Shown here: piece by piece, positions 55,374-64,000 of the stretch
How the letters are laid out: each line of letters starts with the position of its first letter
How positions within the stretch are numbered: position 1 is the stretch's first letter
Assembly (NCBI RefSeq): GCF_020520285.1
Contig: NZ_CP084742.1
Location: forward strand, 6,559,501-6,623,500
Direction of reading: 5' to 3'
Origin: Pseudomonas sp. L5B5
GTDB taxonomy: Bacteria; Pseudomonadota; Gammaproteobacteria; Pseudomonadales; Pseudomonadaceae
DNA length: 64,000 nt
The notes under the pieces: model-generated
Database searches by the model: none
Told to the model about the DNA's origin: nothing
What the model saw: only the letters and a program-made list of their open reading frames with translations
Made by a program: the position numbers and the translations under genes

Positions 55374-56839
55374 GCAGTAGAACCTTGCGTACTCGCGCCA
55401 GCCTGGTGCTGATGGCGATGAGCCTGGCTGGTTGTGCCAACTACAGTGGCCTGGACACCGAGGGTGTGAGCCTGTCGGCCCAGAGCCTGGCTGCCGGCAA
55501 GGCACTCAATGGCGTGACCTTGTCGGCGGCGGCCTGGCCCCGCAGCGACTGGTGGAAGAGCCTGGGCGACAGCCAGCTCGACGGGCTGATCCAGGAAGCC
55601 CTGCGTGACAGTCCGGACATGCAGGTCGCCAGCGCCAGGGCCCATCAGGCCAGCGCCGCGGCCTATGCCGCCGATGCCGAGCGGATGCCGACCCTGGACG
55701 CCAGCGCCGGTATCAGCCGCTCGCGCTTGGCCCGTGACAAGGACCCGCGAGGGCAGGGCGGCGCCTATTCCACGGTGCGCAACCTCGGCGCCAGCTTCAA
55801 CTACAACTTCGATCTCTGGGGCGGCCAGCGCGCCGCCTGGGAAGCCGCGCTGGGCGAGGCCCGGGCTGCGGAAGTGGATCGCCAGGCCGCCAGCCTGACC
55901 CTGGCTGCCGATGTCGCCCGCGCCTACAGCGACCTGGGCCGTGCGCACATCGTCCATGATCTGGCCACCGAGGATCTGAAACGTACCCGGCAGATGCTCG
56001 ACCTGAGCAAGCGCCGCCTGAGCGCCGGGATCGACAGCCAATATCAGTACCAGCAGACCGAGAGCCTGGAGGCCAGCTCCCAGGCCAGCCAGATCGATGC
56101 CGAAAAACAACTGCAGAGCGCCCGGATCGCCCTCGCGGTACTGCTCGGCAAGGGGCCGGACCGTGCCGACGCCATCAGTCGGCCCAAGGTCCTGCAGGCC
56201 AGCGCCGTGGCCCTGCCATCGGTGCTGCCGGCGGAACTGCTGGGTCGTCGCCCCGATCTGGTGGCGGCTCGCTGGCGTGTCGAGGCAGCGAGCAAGAACA
56301 TCGATGCCAGCAAGACCCGCTTCTATCCCAACCTCAACCTGAGCGCCAGCGCGGGAGCCGAGTCGGTATTGGGGGATGCGATGTTCGGTTCCGCCAGCCG
56401 TTTCTTCAGCATTGCCCCGACTGTCTCGCTGCCGATCTTCGATGGCGGTCGCCTGCGGGCCAGCCTCGACGCCCGGGATGCCGACTATGACCTGGCGGTG
56501 GCGCAGTACAACAAGACCCTGGTGACGGCCCTTGGGGACGTCAGCGACAGCATTTCCCAACTGCGTGATATCGGCCGGCAGATCGCAGCTCAACAACATG
56601 CCACCGATATTGCCCAGGACTCCTATGACACCGTGGTCCAGCGCTACGGTTCCGGCATCGGCAACTACCTGGACGTGCTGAGCATCGAGCAGCAACTGCT
56701 ACAGGCCCAGCGTCAGCTGGCCACGCTCAATGCCCAACAGATCGATCTGTCGATCCAGCTGATGCAGGCCCTGGGGGGCGGTTTCGACGCCCAGAACCTG
56801 GCTTCGGCCAACCCCGTCCCAGCCCCGCAGACCAAATAA
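55370..56839 (+). CDS. Outer membrane efflux factor (NodT/OprM family lipoprotein)
   Basis: This 489-residue protein has a lipoprotein signal with lipobox LAGC (Cys ~22). Two OEP repeats are present, and conserved motifs include SARAHQASAAAYAADAERMP, FGSASRFFSIAPTVSLPIFDGGR and YGSGIGNYLDVL. It forms the trimeric channel for the EmrA/EmrB pump encoded next. Confidence 0.93.
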   Translation: MSSRTLRTRASLVLMAMSLAGCANYSGLDTEGVSLSAQSLAAGKALNGVTLSAAAWPRSDWWKSLGDSQLDGLIQEALRDSPDMQVASARAHQASAAAYAADAERMPTLDASAGISRSRLARDKDPRGQGGAYSTVRNLGASFNYNFDLWGGQRAAWEAALGEARAAEVDRQAASLTLAADVARAYSDLGRAHIVHDLATEDLKRTRQMLDLSKRRLSAGIDSQYQYQQTESLEASSQASQIDAEKQLQSARIALAVLLGKGPDRADAISRPKVLQASAVALPSVLPAELLGRRPDLVAARWRVEAASKNIDASKTRFYPNLNLSASAGAESVLGDAMFGSASRFFSIAPTVSLPIFDGGRLRASLDARDADYDLAVAQYNKTLVTALGDVSDSISQLRDIGRQIAAQQHATDIAQDSYDTVVQRYGSGIGNYLDVLSIEQQLLQAQRQLATLNAQQIDLSIQLMQALGGGFDAQNLASANPVPAPQTK

Positions 56840-56854
56840 TTCGAGGTATTTGTC

Positions 56855-58054
56855 ATGGCCACCGCCGACACTCAAACATCTGCAAACACTCCGGACAACG
56901 CCAACCCGCGCAAACGCAAGGTCATGCTGCTGGGGCTGGCGGTCATCGTCGTCCTGGGCGGGCTGGGCGTATTCGCCTGGCATGAGCTCTATGGACGCTG
57001 GAACGAAAACACCGACGACGCCTATGTCAACGGCAACGTCGTGGAGATCACGCCGCTGGTCACCGGTACCGTGGTCAGCATCGGCGCCGACGACGGCGAC
57101 CTGGTGCACGAAGGCCAGGTGCTGATCAATTTCGACCCCAACGACGCCCAGGTCGGCTTGCAGAGCGCCGAGGCCAATCTGGCCCGGACCGTGCGCCAGG
57201 TGCGCGGCCTGTACAGCAACGTCGACGGCATGCGGGCCCAGGTGGCGGCGCAGAAGGCCGAGGTGCAGAAGGCCCAGGACAACTTCAGTCGCCGCAAGAA
57301 CCTGGCGGCCAGCGGGGCGATTTCCCAGGAAGAACTGTCCCATGCCCGGGATGACCTGACCACGGCGCAGAACGCCCTGGCCAACGCCCAGCAGCAGCTC
57401 AATACCACCAATGCCCTGGTGGACGACACCGTGGTCTCCAACCATCCGGATGTGCAGTCGGCCGCCGCGCAACTGCGCCAGGCCTATCTGAACAACGCGC
57501 GCAGCACCTTGATCGCACCGGTCACCGGTTATGTGGCCAAGCGCACCGTGCAGCTGGGCCAGCGGGTACAGCCGGGCACTGCGCTGATGGCCGTGATTCC
57601 CCTGGACCAGCTGTGGATCGACGCCAACTTCAAGGAAACCCAGCTGAGGGACATGCGCATCGGCCAGCCTGTGGACATCGAGGCCGATATCTACGGCAGC
57701 GACGTGAAGTACAGCGGCACCGTGGACAGCCTCGGCGCCGGTACCGGCAGCGCCTTTGCCTTGCTTCCGGCGCAGAACGCCACCGGCAACTGGATCAAGA
57801 TCGTCCAGCGGGTACCGGTGCGCATTCATATCAATGCCGAGGAGCTGGCCAAGCATCCGCTGCGGGTCGGCTTGTCGACGGTGGTCAACGTCAACCTGCG
57901 GGATCAGAGCGGGCCGGTACTGGCCCAGCAACCGCCGCAGAAGGCGTCCTTCAGCACCGGTGTCTATGACCGCCAGCTGGTCGAGGCCGATGCCCTGATT
58001 ACCCGCCTGATCCACGACAACAGCGCTGCCATCGGCAAGACCGCCAAGCGCTGA
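56855..58054 (+). CDS. emrA: Membrane fusion protein EmrA
   Basis: This 399-residue HlyD-family adaptor has one N-terminal membrane segment (VMLLGLAVIVVLGGLGVFAW). A lipoyl half-motif (NTDDAYVNGNVVEITPLVTG), a long coiled-coil hairpin (~residues 110-200) and a beta-barrel domain (LIAPVTGYVAKRTVQLGQ, WIDANFKETQL) follow. It links EmrB to the outer channel. Confidence 0.93.
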   Translation: MATADTQTSANTPDNANPRKRKVMLLGLAVIVVLGGLGVFAWHELYGRWNENTDDAYVNGNVVEITPLVTGTVVSIGADDGDLVHEGQVLINFDPNDAQVGLQSAEANLARTVRQVRGLYSNVDGMRAQVAAQKAEVQKAQDNFSRRKNLAASGAISQEELSHARDDLTTAQNALANAQQQLNTTNALVDDTVVSNHPDVQSAAAQLRQAYLNNARSTLIAPVTGYVAKRTVQLGQRVQPGTALMAVIPLDQLWIDANFKETQLRDMRIGQPVDIEADIYGSDVKYSGTVDSLGAGTGSAFALLPAQNATGNWIKIVQRVPVRIHINAEELAKHPLRVGLSTVVNVNLRDQSGPVLAQQPPQKASFSTGVYDRQLVEADALITRLIHDNSAAIGKTAKR

Positions 58055-58122
58055 ATCGCCAATCCGCCAGCCTCGGTTTCCCCTAGGAACCGGGGCGCCT
58101 GCCTCGTTCCAAAGGATTCGCG

Positions 58123-59652
58123 ATGAGCAATAACGCGTCTTTCACCCCGCCCAGCCTGCTGCTGAGCACCATCGGCCTGTCGCTGGCGACGTTCATGCAG
58201 GTGCTCGACACCACTATCGCCAACGTGGCGCTGCCAACCATCTCCGGCAACTTGGGGGTGAGTTCGGAGCAGGGCACCTGGGTCATCACTTCGTTCGCGG
58301 TGAGCAACGCCATCGCCTTGCCATTGACTGGCTGGTTGAGCCGGCGGTTCGGCGAGGTGAAGCTGTTCGTCTGGGCGACGCTGCTGTTCGTGCTGGCGTC
58401 GTTCCTGTGCGGCATTTCCACCTCGATGCCCGAACTGGTGGGCTTCAGGGTCTTGCAGGGGGTGGTGGCCGGGCCGCTGTACCCGATGACCCAGACCCTG
58501 CTGATTGCCGTCTACCCTCCGGCCAAGCGAGGCATGGCCCTGGCGCTACTGGCCATGGTCACGGTGGTGGCGCCCATTGCCGGGCCGATCCTCGGTGGCT
58601 GGATCACCGACAGCTACAGTTGGCCCTGGATCTTCTTTATCAACGTGCCCATCGGCTTGTTCGCCGCCTGGGTGGTGAAGCAGCAGCTCAAGGCGCGGCC
58701 GGTGGTCACCAGTCGCCAGCCGATGGACTACATCGGCCTGCTGACCCTGATCATCGGGGTCGGCGCCTTGCAGATCGTCCTCGACAAGGGCAACGACCTG
58801 GATTGGTTCGAGTCCAACTTCATCATCATCGGCACGCTGGTCTCGGCGATCGCCCTGGCGGCGTTCGTGATCTGGGAAATGACCGATCGGCATCCGGTGG
58901 TCAACCTGCGGCTGTTCGCCCATCGCAACTTCCGCATCGGTACCATCGTGCTGGTGGGCGGGTATGCGGGGTTCTTCGGGATCAACCTGATCCTGCCGCA
59001 GTGGCTGCAGACGCAGATGGGTTATACCGCGACCTGGGCCGGCCTGGCGGTGGCGCCGATCGGCATCCTGCCGGTGGTGATGTCGCCTTTTGTCGGCAAG
59101 TACGCCCACAGGGTCGATCTGCGCCTCCTGGCCGGCCTGGCATTCCTGGCCATCGGCCTGAGTTGTTTCATGCGTGCCGGCTTCACCAATGAAGTGGACT
59201 TCCAGCATATCGCCCTGGTCCAGTTGTTCATGGGCATCGGCGTGGCGCTGTTCTTCATGCCGACCTTGAGCATCCTGATGTCGGACCTGCCGCCCCACGA
59301 GATTGCCGACGGTGCCGGCCTGGCGACCTTCCTGCGGACCCTGGGGGGCAGCTTCGCGGCATCGTTGACCACCTGGATCTGGATTCGCCGGGCAGACCAG
59401 CACCACGCCTACATGAGCGAAAGCATGAGCACCTTCGACCCGGTGACCCGGGATGCGCTGACCAATCTCGGGGGTGCGAGCACCAAGGCTTATGCGCAGC
59501 TGGATCAGGTCCTGACCAGCCAGGCGTACATGCTGTCCACCGTGGACTACTTCACGTTGCTGGGTTGGGGGTTCATGGGCTTGATCCTGCTGGTCTGGCT
59601 GGCCAAGCCACCGTTTGCCGCCAAGGCCGGACCGGCATCGGGCGGTCACTGA
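58123..59652 (+). CDS. emrB: DHA2-family multidrug transporter EmrB
   Basis: This 509-residue MFS exporter has 14 membrane segments. Its motifs include MQVLDTTIANVALPTISG and LSRRFGEVKLFVWATLLFV, and motif C is ALLAMVTVVAPIAGPILGGW. It exports hydrophobic drugs, phenolics and possibly self-made antibiotics (inference). It completes the MarR-OMF-EmrA-EmrB operon. Confidence 0.94.
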   Translation: MSNNASFTPPSLLLSTIGLSLATFMQVLDTTIANVALPTISGNLGVSSEQGTWVITSFAVSNAIALPLTGWLSRRFGEVKLFVWATLLFVLASFLCGISTSMPELVGFRVLQGVVAGPLYPMTQTLLIAVYPPAKRGMALALLAMVTVVAPIAGPILGGWITDSYSWPWIFFINVPIGLFAAWVVKQQLKARPVVTSRQPMDYIGLLTLIIGVGALQIVLDKGNDLDWFESNFIIIGTLVSAIALAAFVIWEMTDRHPVVNLRLFAHRNFRIGTIVLVGGYAGFFGINLILPQWLQTQMGYTATWAGLAVAPIGILPVVMSPFVGKYAHRVDLRLLAGLAFLAIGLSCFMRAGFTNEVDFQHIALVQLFMGIGVALFFMPTLSILMSDLPPHEIADGAGLATFLRTLGGSFAASLTTWIWIRRADQHHAYMSESMSTFDPVTRDALTNLGGASTKAYAQLDQVLTSQAYMLSTVDYFTLLGWGFMGLILLVWLAKPPFAAKAGPASGGH

Positions 59653-59766
59653 CGGCCGACGCTCAGGGCAAAAAAAACAGCGCGCTGGCGAAGAGGTTCT
59701 TGGAACCGCTACTGGTCCAGGCGGCTCTTCGCCGGCACGCCGCAGATCATTTTTCGCAGGCCTTGC

Positions 59767-60519
59767 TCAGGACAAGTCAGGCAGCGCCGGTTGGCTGGGC
59801 ACGAAATCGAAGGCCGCCAGCTGCATGCCCTGTTCGTCCACCTGCAGTGCCCAACCCTGGCGGTCCCAGTCGCCCAGCACGATGCGCTTGGCGGCCTGGT
59901 CGCCGATCTGCAGCTTGTGGATCGCCGGCCGGTGGGTGTGGCCATGCACCAGGGTACTGACACCCTGTTGCTGCATCACCAGGGGGACTTGCTCCGGGGT
60001 GACATCGACGATGTCGTTGGCTTTCATGCGGGTCTGCGTCTGGCTCTCGTTACGCAACTTGCGCGCCAGCTTCTGGCGGATGCGCAAGGGCAGGTGCCGC
60101 AGGATCCACAGGCTCAGCGGATTGCGCAGGTAGCGACGCATGCGCTGATAGGCTTCGTCCCGGGTGCACAGGCTGTCGCCGTGCATCAGCAGCACCGGCT
60201 CGCCATAGAAGTCGACGACGCTGGGGTCCTTGAGCAGGGTGGCACCGGCAGCCTTGCAGAAGGCCTGGCCAAGCATGAAGTCGCGGTTGCCATGCATCAG
60301 GAAAACCTGGGTGCCGCTATCGCTGAGCTCCCGTAGCGCCTGGCAGATGGATCGCTGGTAATGGGTCATGGCATCGTCGCCGATCCATACCTCGAAGAAG
60401 TCCCCGAGGATGTACAGCGCCTCGGCGTCGCGGGCGCGGCCACCGAGTAAATCCAGAAACGCCCGGGTAATGTCCGGGCGTTGCTCTTCCAGATGCAGGT
60501 CTGAAATCAGCAGTATCAC
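59767..60519 (-). CDS. lpxH: UDP-2,3-diacylglucosamine diphosphatase
   Basis: This 250-residue metallophosphoesterase has the motifs [29 protein letters not shown] and HGHTHRP. It makes lipid X in lipid A synthesis. It starts at GTG (60519), which overlaps the ppiB stop as GTGA, so it is translationally coupled. Confidence 0.96.
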   Translation of the reverse strand: MILLISDLHLEEQRPDITRAFLDLLGGRARDAEALYILGDFFEVWIGDDAMTHYQRSICQALRELSDSGTQVFLMHGNRDFMLGQAFCKAAGATLLKDPSVVDFYGEPVLLMHGDSLCTRDEAYQRMRRYLRNPLSLWILRHLPLRIRQKLARKLRNESQTQTRMKANDIVDVTPEQVPLVMQQQGVSTLVHGHTHRPAIHKLQIGDQAAKRIVLGDWDRQGWALQVDEQGMQLAAFDFVPSQPALPDLS

Positions 60520-61019
60520 TCAATGATCTCGGCTTTCTCGATGATCACGTCTTCTGCAGGCACGTCCTGGTGGCCAGCCTTCATGGTGGTGGCCACGCCC
60601 TTGATCTTGTCGACCACGTCGGTGCCGGCGACCACTTTGCCGAAGACTGCGTAGCCCCAGCCCTGCACAGTCTTGCCGCTGTGGTTGAGGAAGCTGTTGT
60701 CGGTGACGTTGATGAAGAACTGCGCGGAGGCCGAATGCGGCTCCATGGTACGGGCCATGGCGACGGTGTACTTGTCGTTGGAAAGGCCGTTGTCCGCTTC
60801 GTTCTGGATGCTTGGACGCTTGTCTTTCTTCTCTTTCATGCCAGGTTCGAAGCCACCGCCCTGGATCATGAAGTTACCGATGACGCGGTGGAAGACGGTG
60901 TTTTCATAGTGACCGGCTTTCACGTATTCGACGAAGTTGGCCACGGTCAACGGGGCTTTCTCGGCGTTCAGTTCCAGCACGATCTCGCCGTGGTTGGTGG
61001 TCAGTTTGACTTGGGTCAT
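60516..61019 (-). CDS. ppiB: Peptidyl-prolyl cis-trans isomerase B (cyclophilin)
   Basis: This 167-residue cytosolic cyclophilin has [20 protein letters not shown] and [23 protein letters not shown] 61019 follows the family start. It is divergent from glnS and overlaps lpxH by four bases. Confidence 0.96.
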   Translation of the reverse strand: MTQVKLTTNHGEIVLELNAEKAPLTVANFVEYVKAGHYENTVFHRVIGNFMIQGGGFEPGMKEKKDKRPSIQNEADNGLSNDKYTVAMARTMEPHSASAQFFINVTDNSFLNHSGKTVQGWGYAVFGKVVAGTDVVDKIKGVATTMKAGHQDVPAEDVIIEKAEIIE

Positions 61020-61288
61020 GGTCGGTACTCTTTGTAAGGAAAGCGTTTTCAAGAAAATCCTCGGGGCCGGGAGCCATCAGTGGCCCGGCCCGATCTGGCC
61101 ATCCTGCGGCCAAGGAGCGCAGTTTAGCCTGACAACCACGAATTTCGAGGCGGTTTTTTAACGTGCCTGCTATTAATAGCCGCAGTTTTAAAGCTGCGCT
61201 CTGTCAGGCACTTGACCGCATCGGCTATGATATCCGTTTTGATTTATAAGGCCGCATCCGGCCACGCACTTGTACGTTCAAGGATCCT

Positions 61289-62986
61289 ATGAGCAAGCCC
61301 ACTGTCGACCCTGCTTCCAATGCCAAGACTGGACCGGCTGTACCGGTCAACTTCCTGCGCCCGATCATCCAGGCGGACCTGGACTCGGGTAAACACACTC
61401 AGATCGTGACCCGTTTCCCGCCGGAGCCCAACGGCTACCTGCACATCGGTCATGCCAAGTCGATCTGCGTGAACTTCGGCCTGGCCCAGGAATTCGGTGG
61501 CGTCACGCACCTGCGTTTTGACGACACCAACCCGGCCAAGGAAGACCAGGAGTACATCGACGCCATCGAGCGCGACGTCAAGTGGCTGGGTTTCGACTGG
61601 GCCGGTGAAGTCCGTTATGCCTCGCAGTATTTCGACCAGCTGCACGACTGGGCGGTGGAGCTGATCAAGGCGGGCAAGGCCTATGTCGACGACCTGACTC
61701 CCGAGCAGGCCAAGGAATACCGCGGCAGCCTCACCGAGCCGGGCAAGAACAGCCCGTTCCGCGACCGTTCCGTGGAAGAGAACCTGGACTGGTTCGCTCG
61801 CATGAAGGCTGGCGAGTTCAAGGATGGCGAGCGTGTCCTGCGGGCCAAGATCGACATGACTTCGCCGAACATGAACCTGCGCGATCCAATCCTCTACCGC
61901 ATCCGTCATGCCCACCATCACCAGACCGGCGACAAGTGGTGCATCTATCCGATCTACGACTTCACCCACGGCCAGTCTGACGCTATCGAAGGCATCACCC
62001 ATTCGATCTGCACGCTGGAGTTCGAGAGTCATCGTCCGTTGTACGAGTGGTTCCTGGACAACCTGTCGGTGCCATGCAAGCCGCGCCAGTACGAGTTCAG
62101 CCGCCTGAACCTGAACTACACCATCACCAGCAAGCGCAAGCTCAAGCAACTGGTGGACGAGAAGCACGTCAATGGTTGGGACGATCCGCGCATGTCGACC
62201 CTCTCGGGTTTCCGTCGTCGCGGCTACACGCCCAAGTCCATCCGCAACTTCTGCGAGATGATCGGTACCAACCGTTCTGATGGCGTGGTGGATTTCGGCA
62301 TGCTGGAGTTCAGCATCCGTGACGACCTCGACCAGAGCGCCCCGCGCGCCATGTGCGTGCTGCGTCCGCTGAAAGTCGTGATCACCAACTACCCGGAAGG
62401 CCAGGTCGAGAACCTCGAGCTGCCGCGTCACCCGAAAGAAGACATGGGTGTGCGTGCTCTGCCGTTCGCTCGTGAAATCTACATCGACCGTGACGACTTC
62501 ATGGAAGAGCCGCCCAAGGGCTACAAGCGCCTGGAACCAGCCGGTGAAGTGCGCCTGCGCGGCAGCTACGTGATCCGTGCCGACGAAGCGATCAAGGATG
62601 CCGATGGCAACATCGTCGAACTGCGTTGCTCCTACGATCCGGACACCCTGGGCAAGAACCCTGAAGGCCGCAAGGTCAAGGGCGTGATCCACTGGGTGCC
62701 GGCTGCTGCCAGCGTCGAGTGCGAAGTACGCCTGTACGATCGTCTGTTCCGTTCTCCGAACCCGGAGAGGGCCGAAGACAGCGCCAGTTTCCTGGACAAC
62801 ATCAACCCTGACTCCCTGCAAGTGCTCACTGGTTGTCGTGCCGAACCCTCGCTGGGCAACGCACAGCCGGAGGACCGTTTCCAGTTCGAGCGCGAAGGCT
62901 ACTTCTGCGCAGATCTCAAGGACTCGAAACCAGGTGCCCCGGTATTCAACCGTACCGTGACCCTGCGCGACTCCTGGGGTCAGTGA
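61289..62986 (+). CDS. glnS: Glutaminyl-tRNA synthetase
   Basis: This 565-residue class I synthetase has the HIGH motif in [11 protein letters not shown] and the KMSKS variant ITSKRKL. The C-terminal anticodon-binding beta-barrel ends ...[11 protein letters not shown]. The length is normal. The 269-base divergent region upstream, shared with ppiB, shows no clear motif beyond AT-rich promoter sequence. Confidence 0.97.
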   Translation: MSKPTVDPASNAKTGPAVPVNFLRPIIQADLDSGKHTQIVTRFPPEPNGYLHIGHAKSICVNFGLAQEFGGVTHLRFDDTNPAKEDQEYIDAIERDVKWLGFDWAGEVRYASQYFDQLHDWAVELIKAGKAYVDDLTPEQAKEYRGSLTEPGKNSPFRDRSVEENLDWFARMKAGEFKDGERVLRAKIDMTSPNMNLRDPILYRIRHAHHHQTGDKWCIYPIYDFTHGQSDAIEGITHSICTLEFESHRPLYEWFLDNLSVPCKPRQYEFSRLNLNYTITSKRKLKQLVDEKHVNGWDDPRMSTLSGFRRRGYTPKSIRNFCEMIGTNRSDGVVDFGMLEFSIRDDLDQSAPRAMCVLRPLKVVITNYPEGQVENLELPRHPKEDMGVRALPFAREIYIDRDDFMEEPPKGYKRLEPAGEVRLRGSYVIRADEAIKDADGNIVELRCSYDPDTLGKNPEGRKVKGVIHWVPAAASVECEVRLYDRLFRSPNPERAEDSASFLDNINPDSLQVLTGCRAEPSLGNAQPEDRFQFEREGYFCADLKDSKPGAPVFNRTVTLRDSWGQ

Positions 62987-63004
62987 TTCAGTCAAGGAAC
63001 TAAA

Positions 63005-64000
63005 GTGCTTACGATCTACAACACGCTCACCAAGAGCAAAGAAGTCTTCAAGCCCCTGGATGGCAACAATGTGCGGATGTACGTGTGCGGCATGACCGTG
63101 TACGACTACTGCCACATTGGCCATGGCCGCAGCATGGTGGCTTTCGACCTGGTGACCCGCTGGTTGCGTTTCAGCGGTTACAACCTGACTTACGTGCGCA
63201 ATATCACCGATATTGAAGACAAGATCATCAATCGGGCGCGTGAGAATGGCGAGCCGTTCAATGCACTGACCGAACGCATGATCACGGCGATGCACGAGGA
63301 CGAGGCCCGGCTGAACATCAAGAAGCCTGACCTGGAGCCACGTGCCACGGACCATATCCCTGGCATGCTGAGCATGATCCAGACCCTGATCGACAAGGGG
63401 TATGCCTATGCTCCGGGCAATGGCGACGTGTACTACCGCGTCGCCAAGTTCATGGGCTACGGCAAGCTGTCGCGCAAGAAAATCGAGGACCTGCGTATCG
63501 GTGCGCGGATCGAGGTCGACGAAGCGAAACAGGATCCCCTGGACTTTGTCCTGTGGAAAGCTACCAAGCCGGGCGAGCCGAGCTGGGAGTCGCCGTGGGG
63601 CGCTGGTCGTCCGGGCTGGCACATCGAATGCTCGGTAATGTCCACCTGCTGCCTCGGCGAGACCTTCGACATCCATGGTGGTGGCAGCGACCTGGAGTTC
63701 CCGCACCACGAGAACGAGATCGCCCAGAGCGAGGCGGCCACCGGCAAGACCTACGCCAATGCCTGGATGCACTGCGGCATGATCCGCATCAATGGCGAGA
63801 AGATGTCCAAGTCCTTGAACAACTTCTTCACCATTCGCGACGTGCTCGAGAAATACCATCCGGAAGTGGTGCGTTACCTGCTGGTATCGAGCCATTACCG
63901 CAGTGCGATCAACTATTCGGAAGATAACCTCAAGGACGCCAAGGGCGCCCTGGAGCGGTTCTACCATGCGCTCAAGGGCCTGCCGAAAGTGACGCCGGCC
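63005..64000 (+). CDS. cysS: Cysteinyl-tRNA synthetase, 5' part
   Basis: The first 332 codons of the ~460-codon gene are present; it runs off the right edge. It starts at GTG 63005 with AAGGAAC upstream, 18 bases after glnS. It has [19 protein letters not shown], zinc ligand segment [10 protein letters not shown] and the KMSKS motif [12 protein letters not shown]. Confidence 0.96.
   Translation, partial: MLTIYNTLTKSKEVFKPLDGNNVRMYVCGMTVYDYCHIGHGRSMVAFDLVTRWLRFSGYNLTYVRNITDIEDKIINRARENGEPFNALTERMITAMHEDEARLNIKKPDLEPRATDHIPGMLSMIQTLIDKGYAYAPGNGDVYYRVAKFMGYGKLSRKKIEDLRIGARIEVDEAKQDPLDFVLWKATKPGEPSWESPWGAGRPGWHIECSVMSTCCLGETFDIHGGGSDLEFPHHENEIAQSEAATGKTYANAWMHCGMIRINGEKMSKSLNNFFTIRDVLEKYHPEVVRYLLVSSHYRSAINYSEDNLKDAKGALERFYHALKGLPKVTPA

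Noticed and set aside
61244..63967. A 907-codon frame antisense to glnS and cysS
   Set aside because: It spans two essential synthetase genes whose motifs are intact on the plus strand.

Overview
The window is 64 kb of high-GC gammaproteobacterial chromosome. Gene content points to Pseudomonas, most likely the P. fluorescens/protegens/chlororaphis group. The markers are ppiD, lpxH-ppiB-glnS-cysS, a liu leucine-degradation cluster, REP elements with the GAGCxxGCTTGC core, a Fur-controlled PrrF sRNA and a Crc-type sRNA. I see no tRNA, rRNA, CRISPR array, insertion sequence or prophage structural gene. Species assignment is inference.

Layout. 1-11 kb: the end of ppiD, a divergent LysR/MFS pair, a DUF2242-like lipoprotein, a 28-residue acidic micro-ORF, an AraC regulator, a nitrilase-fold protein that has lost its catalytic cysteine, fadH, a D-cysteine desulfhydrase-like PLP enzyme and cytochrome b561. 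11-18.5 kb: phosphonate catabolism, with phnX and phnW (2-aminoethylphosphonate to phosphonoacetaldehyde to acetaldehyde plus phosphate), two LysR regulators, an organophosphate-type antiporter and a DadA-like FAD oxidoreductase. 18.5-22 kb: a YebC-family protein, a leucine-rich-repeat protein kinase and three uncharacterised overlapping ORFs. 22-29 kb: an archaic (Csu/CupE-type) chaperone-usher pilus operon with four spore-coat-U subunits, chaperone, usher and two-domain tip protein.

29-33.4 kb: an MFS/HxlR pair around a perfect operator, a cytosolic-type M14 carboxypeptidase, a PrrF sRNA with promoter and Fur box, a DUF6124 gene divergent from a LexA/CI-like regulator with a mutated catalytic serine. 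33.4-43 kb: liuABCD, liuE and liuR with three LiuR-type palindromes. This cluster also holds a divergent acyl-CoA ligase gene broken by a one-base frameshift and a CrcY/CrcZ-type sRNA with a sigma-54 promoter. 43-54.7 kb: a LysR/acyl-CoA dehydrogenase pair, a periplasmic-binding-protein/OmpA fusion, a YegP-like protein, xthA, a GNAT acetyltransferase and tamA-tamB. 54.8-59.7 kb: a MarR-controlled tripartite efflux operon (outer membrane factor, EmrA, EmrB) with two identical operators. 59.7-64 kb: lpxH, ppiB, glnS and the first 332 codons of cysS.

The window is mainly metabolic and regulatory. Its least expected content is two global regulatory sRNAs (iron and carbon), a broken ligase inside the leucine regulon, two probable enzymes that have lost catalytic residues, and the unexplained small-gene cassette beside the kinase.
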